Shown here: positions 60,553 to 64,000 of the stretch, in pieces
Numbering within the stretch: the stretch's first letter is position 1
How the letters are laid out: each line of letters opens with the position of its first letter
Source of the DNA: Streptomyces ferrugineus
Lineage (GTDB): Bacteria; Actinomycetota; Actinomycetes; Streptomycetales; Streptomycetaceae
Direction: 5' to 3'
Length of the DNA: 64,000 nt
Assembly (NCBI RefSeq): GCF_015160855.1
Contig: NZ_CP063373.1
Coordinates: forward strand, 9,895,001 to 9,959,000
Program-made: the position numbers and the translations under genes
The notes under the pieces: generated by a model
Databases searched by the model: none
What the model was told of the DNA's origin: nothing
What the model saw: only the letters and a program-made list of their open reading frames with translations

Positions 60553-61821
60553 TCAGACCGCGGCGATGCCCTCCATACCGGACTCGCCGAAGACGGGCAG
60601 GTCCTCGGCCGTCGTCACCTTGGTGAGGGCGCCGTCGGACTCGACGCGGAAGCCGTCGACGGTGCCGGATACGGCGTTCTGGACGTAGACGAACTTCTCG
60701 TCCTCGGTGACGGCGAGGTCGATCACGCCCTGGGAGTTGGCGGAGGGCGGGGTGGCGATGCCCACGTCGTTGGTCAGGGACAGCTTGCCGTGCTTGTCCA
60801 TGACGTAGCCGCTGACGGTGGAGTTGCCCGTGTTGCCGCCGTAGAAGTAGTTGCCCGCGCGCTCCAGCCAGCACAGGGTCTCCTGGCCGTTGGCCAGGGG
60901 CTGCTGAAGGACCTTCAGCTTGCCGTCGCGGTTCACCTTGTACGTGGTGACCGTGGACTTCTCCGCCTCGGCGACCAGCATCCGCTTCCCGGTCGCGTCG
61001 AAGCTGATCGCGAAGGGCACACCACCGGCCGACTCGTTGACCACCGGTTCGGCGACGGCCGGCAGGCCGTTCCGTTTCATCGGGAAGACCTCGACGGTGT
61101 TGTTGCCCTTGGTGGTGACCACCAGATTGCGTCCGTCCGGGGTGAAGTCGACCTCGCCGGGCGAGGTGTCGAAGCGCGGTATGTCCTCGTTGTCCAGGCC
61201 CAGCGAACGGTAGGAACCCTTCAGCGGCTTGAGCCCCTTACCGGTGATCCTGAAGCCCTGGACGCTGCCCTCGCCGCCCGCGTTCATGACGTACGCGGTC
61301 TTGCCGTGCACGGCGATGCTCGACGGGAACTCCCCACCGGAGCTCACGACCTTCCGGTCCTTCAGTCGCTGCCCCTCGACACGGAACGAGGTCACGGTGC
61401 CGCTGCCGGCGTTGACGGCCAGCAGCATCCCCGAACGGTCGTCGTAGACGAGTGATCCCTGGGAGGCGAGCGAGTCGGTCGGGGCGTCGATCTGGTCGCC
61501 GCCCTTGCCGCCGGTCTCGTACGTGCCGGCGGGTTTGAGCTTGCCGTCGTCGCCGCGTGCGAACGCGTGGATGGTGTTGCCGTCCAGCTCGTTGCCCTGG
61601 ACGAAGACGGCGTGATCGGCCCCGGCGGCACTCCCGGAGTACTGGCCGGCCGAGGCCACGGTCACCGCCACGGTGGCCGCCGCCACGGTGGCGAGGGCCC
61701 CGCCGCCCAGGACGATGCGCCGTGTCCTGCGCTTCGCCCGGTGCCCGCGGCGCGTGCCGGAGTGCCGGCTCGTGCGGCCGTGCTCGCTGTAACCGCTGTC
61801 CCTGTCGGTGCCCATGTCCAT
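60553..61821 (-). CDS. lactonase-family beta-propeller protein, exported
   Basis: 422 residues. ATG 61821 has a GAGGGA purine run six bases upstream; the Met two codons on is an alternative. The Arg-rich N-terminus (KRRTRRIVLGGGALATVAAATVAV) looks like a long signal or a type II anchor. The rest is a seven-bladed propeller of the 6-phosphogluconolactonase type, with blades such as NTIHAFARGDDGKLKPAGTYETGG, GTVTSFRVEGQRLKDRKVVSSGGEFPSSIAVHGKTAYVMN and GTVDGFRVESDGALTKV. Being outside the cell, a pentose-pathway role is unlikely; ligand binding or extracellular lactone hydrolysis is possible. Confidence 0.8.
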   Translation of the reverse strand: MDMGTDRDSGYSEHGRTSRHSGTRRGHRAKRRTRRIVLGGGALATVAAATVAVTVASAGQYSGSAAGADHAVFVQGNELDGNTIHAFARGDDGKLKPAGTYETGGKGGDQIDAPTDSLASQGSLVYDDRSGMLLAVNAGSGTVTSFRVEGQRLKDRKVVSSGGEFPSSIAVHGKTAYVMNAGGEGSVQGFRITGKGLKPLKGSYRSLGLDNEDIPRFDTSPGEVDFTPDGRNLVVTTKGNNTVEVFPMKRNGLPAVAEPVVNESAGGVPFAISFDATGKRMLVAEAEKSTVTTYKVNRDGKLKVLQQPLANGQETLCWLERAGNYFYGGNTGNSTVSGYVMDKHGKLSLTNDVGIATPPSANSQGVIDLAVTEDEKFVYVQNAVSGTVDGFRVESDGALTKVTTAEDLPVFGESGMEGIAAV

Positions 61822-61965
61822 GTCCCATCCCTCTGTGTCCGTTGTCTCCGTGCGAGGCCATTGCGGCTGCGGATGGGACCAGAGTGACCAGAGGGAACGG
61901 GGTGCCGGTGCGGAACGGGGGCCGCGTCAGACTCCTGTAAGGGATTCAGGGCAAGCGCTGTCGGC

Positions 61966-62691
61966 TCAGCTCAGCTCGGCGAAGGACTCCACGGCCTGGG
62001 TCTTGCCGGTGACGATGATGACGTCACCCTTGGCGATGACGGTCTCGGCGGTGGCGTATGTGAAGCCCTCGCCCGGCCGCTTGATGCCGACGACCGTCAC
62101 GCCGTACTTGGAACGGACCCCGCTCTCGCCCAGCGCCACCCCGGTGGCCACTTCCGGCGCGACGGTCTTCACCAGGGCGTAGTCGTCGTCGAACTCGATG
62201 AAGTCCAGCATCCGGCCGGTCACCAGGTGCGCGACGCGCTCCCCCATCTCGTGCTCGGGCAGCACGACATGGTGGACACCGAGACGCTCCAGGATCTGGC
62301 CGTGCTGACGGCTGATGGCCTTGGCCCAGATGTTGGGCACCTCGGCCTCCAGCAGATTGGAGGCGATCAGGATGGACGCCTCTATGTCGGTGCCGATGCC
62401 GACGACGGCGCTGGTGAACTCGTGCACGCCGAGCTGGCGCAGGGCCTCGGGGTCGGTGCAGTCGGCGACGGCGGTGTGGGTGAGGTCGTCGCTCAGGCGC
62501 TGCACGATCTGGACGTTGGTGTCGACGCCGAGGACGTCCCAGCCGCGGCGCATCAGCTCGTTGGCGAGCGAACTGCCGAAGCGGCCCAGGCCGATGACGG
62601 CGACCCGCTGGTCCCCGTGCTGGTCGGCGCCGGAGTGGGGGGTCGGCTGCTTGGCCCGGCGGCGGCGCAGGGCGTGCAGGAAGTTAACCAA
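61966..62691 (-). CDS. TrkA/KtrA-type RCK potassium-uptake regulator
   Basis: 241 residues from TTG 62691, chosen for GAGGAG 11 bases before it. The Rossmann TrkA_N domain is RVAVIGLGRFGSSLANELMRRGWDVLGVD (about 29-57), with VADCTDPEALRQLGV and VVGIGTDIEASILIASNLLE following. The TrkA_C domain (about 160-235) has GVTVVGIKRPGEGFTYATAETVIAKGDVIIVTGKTQAVESFAEL. It binds NAD(H) or ATP/c-di-AMP and gates a Trk/Ktr K+ channel at the membrane. The membrane subunit is not visible upstream in this window. Confidence 0.88.
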   Translation of the reverse strand: MVNFLHALRRRRAKQPTPHSGADQHGDQRVAVIGLGRFGSSLANELMRRGWDVLGVDTNVQIVQRLSDDLTHTAVADCTDPEALRQLGVHEFTSAVVGIGTDIEASILIASNLLEAEVPNIWAKAISRQHGQILERLGVHHVVLPEHEMGERVAHLVTGRMLDFIEFDDDYALVKTVAPEVATGVALGESGVRSKYGVTVVGIKRPGEGFTYATAETVIAKGDVIIVTGKTQAVESFAELS

Positions 62692-62913
62692 TGACGGGTC
62701 GCTCCTCGGGTAGCTGGCGGCGACGGGGGCACTCGCGCAGGGACGGACGTCAAAGGATCCGTCATGCCCCGGCGGAACGCCACGCCGGCCGTGCCGCCCG
62801 GCGCGACCGAAGAGGCCAACGGGGTGTTCCCGGCGGTGTCGGGCGGCCGGCGGGCGGAGCGTTCGGCCATGCTGGGGCAGGGCGGCATCCCTTCCTGCGA
62901 CAAGGAGCACCGT

Positions 62914-63129
62914 ATGCCCACGGACCCGGTCGGACGATTCCTGGCGGCACTGGACCCGCAGCACCGCGAGGCCGTCGGCGGCAAGCCGCACCAGGAGCAG
63001 GAGCGCCTCGCGGCGGCCTGGGAGCGGGAACTGGAGGCGGACGACGCACTCGACACGCTCGACGAACTGTCACCGCCGGCGGCGGAGGCGGAGGCTGCCC
63101 GCCGCGTCCTGGAGCGCGAGACCGACTAG
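62914..63129 (+). CDS. small helical protein, function unknown
   Basis: 71 residues from the ATG at 62914 with AAGGAG six bases upstream; the upstream extension to 62764 has no ribosome site. It is highly charged and alpha-helical (DPQHREAVGGKPHQEQERLAAAWERELEADDALDTLDELSPPAAEAEAARRVLERETD) with no Cys or membrane segment. It is divergent from the RCK gene. No family is recognised. Confidence 0.55.
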   Translation: MPTDPVGRFLAALDPQHREAVGGKPHQEQERLAAAWERELEADDALDTLDELSPPAAEAEAARRVLERETD

Positions 63130-63221
63130 GCGCCACCCGGGTGCCGGTAGGACATGGAGAGGCGGATCACGCCGTCTCCCACAGCCCACCCGATCCGACG
63201 GACAGGCCCTAGCATCTGCTC

Positions 63222-64000
63222 ATGCATTTTCGTCGGCGCCATGACAAACTCGCCACGCTGCCGCGCGATCCGCGAGCCGACTTCTATCCGATGCCGGCTG
63301 TCCCGTACGGGTGGTACGGCGTGCTTCGCAGCGCCGAACTGCGCCCGGGCAGGGTCGTCAGCCTCCACTACTTCGGACGGGCGCTCATCGCCTTCCGGGG
63401 CTCCGATGGCAGGCCGGCCGTACGGGACGCGCACTGCCCCCACTACGGCGCGCACCTCGGTGCCGGGGGCAAGGTCGTGGACGGCGCCGTGGAATGTCCG
63501 TTCCACGGCTGGCGATTCGGGCCGGACGGGCGGTGCGTGAAGGCCCCGTTCGCGCACCGGAACCCCAAGGTGTCCCTCGGCGGCTTTCCGGTCCGTGAGC
63601 ACAGCGGGCTCATCTTCGTCCACGTCGGTCCGGACGAGCCGTCATGGGAGGTGCCGGAGATCCCGGAGGCGGAGTCCCGGCGATACGCCAGGCCGATCGA
63701 CGACACCTGCCGCGCGCGCATCCACATCCAGGAGATGCGCGAGAACATCGTGGACGAGTCCCACTTCCACTTCCTCCACGGCCAGAGCGAACCCCTCGTC
63801 CAGGACTGGCGATCGGACGGTCCCTTCGCCGAGGCCCGCGGGCGGATCCTGCGACGCGTCCTCGGGAGGGACATCGACAACACCTTCGACGCGTTCATGT
63901 ACGGGCCGGGTGTCATGGTGGTCCGCACCCACGGGCCGGCCCTCTCCGTGACGGCCGTCGCCCTCACCACGCCGGTCGACGACCGCGCCAGCGAGATGCG
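63222..64000 (+). CDS. Rieske-type oxygenase, 3' end outside the window
   Basis: At least 259 residues from ATG 63222; the frame is still open at the window end. The Rieske [2Fe-2S] ligands are CPHYGAH (C-x-H) and CPFHGW (C-x2-H), about residues 72-97. The mononuclear iron site has EMRENIVDESHFHFLHG with the Asp/His/His triad pattern. This is a ring-hydroxylating or KshA-like oxygenase; homologues act on steroids and other ring systems, and the substrate is unknown. There is no ribosome site, and a TAGCAT -10 (63210-63215) ends seven bases before the ATG, so the message is probably leaderless. Confidence 0.88.
   Translation, partial: MHFRRRHDKLATLPRDPRADFYPMPAVPYGWYGVLRSAELRPGRVVSLHYFGRALIAFRGSDGRPAVRDAHCPHYGAHLGAGGKVVDGAVECPFHGWRFGPDGRCVKAPFAHRNPKVSLGGFPVREHSGLIFVHVGPDEPSWEVPEIPEAESRRYARPIDDTCRARIHIQEMRENIVDESHFHFLHGQSEPLVQDWRSDGPFAEARGRILRRVLGRDIDNTFDAFMYGPGVMVVRTHGPALSVTAVALTTPVDDRASEM

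Noticed and set aside
1..64000. tRNA, rRNA or riboswitch genes.
   Set aside because: No cloverleaf-like segments with CCA or TTCGA arms and no known riboswitch core were recognised by eye; a covariance search would be needed to exclude small RNAs.

Overview
The window is about 72% G+C (an estimate by eye), has strong third-position GC bias, uses GTG and TTG starts as well as ATG, and carries gene families typical of Streptomyces: GerW, DUF6223, LAxTG wall protein, nSTAND/WD40, SpoIIE phosphatases and RsbW-like kinases. It reads as a chromosomal segment of a Streptomyces or close relative. No rRNA, tRNA, CRISPR array, replication origin or PKS/NRPS gene was seen.

Layout. 1-3.2 kb: the 3' part of a STAND/WD40 protein and a small membrane protein. 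3.6-7.0 kb: a secreted GH78 alpha-L-rhamnosidase behind a clear promoter and a LacI-type operator. 7.1-10.0 kb: an SDR/alpha-beta-hydrolase operon and a TetR gene, both carrying copies of one perfect palindrome, with the decayed remains of a DUF3533 membrane protein between them. 10.2-14.3 kb: an accessory, decaying patch with an orphan RsbW-like kinase, a frameshifted small gene, a SUKH protein, and a DUF4394 secreted-protein gene broken by a complete IS5-family insertion with CTAG target duplication. 14.5-19.6 kb: a PucR-type regulator and two secreted proteins.

19.6-28.9 kb holds the best-defined metabolic unit: a complete trans-4-hydroxy-L-proline catabolic set (proline-racemase-family epimerase, FAD D-amino-acid dehydrogenase, DapA-family deaminase, semialdehyde dehydrogenase). 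With it are a GntR/FCD regulator and a universal stress protein plus Na+/amino-acid symporter operon. Three copies of a CAGATTGT...ACAATCTG-type site, two of them full palindromes, tie the units into one likely regulon. A LysR/SDR pair sits inside it.

28.9-46.6 kb: a large STAND ATPase with near-identical internal repeats, a GerW/methyltransferase operon, MarR, an LAxTG wall protein, a DUF1326/DUF2182 pair, a Ser/Thr kinase with an overlapping membrane gene, an orphan sugar-binding lipoprotein, an arsenic cluster (arsR-aquaporin / arsC plus a trxB stub), and a NarL-type two-component system.

46.8-64 kb is rich in cell-envelope functions: a five-gene operon FemX-like / MurJ / response regulator / sensor kinase / lipoprotein, with a divergent L,D-transpeptidase. 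Next to it is a striking 1193-residue fusion of a PutP-like sodium symporter with PAS, GAF, SpoIIE phosphatase and RsbW-like kinase domains. Then follow an FMN-binding protein, a lactonase-fold propeller protein, a TrkA-type RCK protein, and the start of a Rieske oxygenase cut by the window end.
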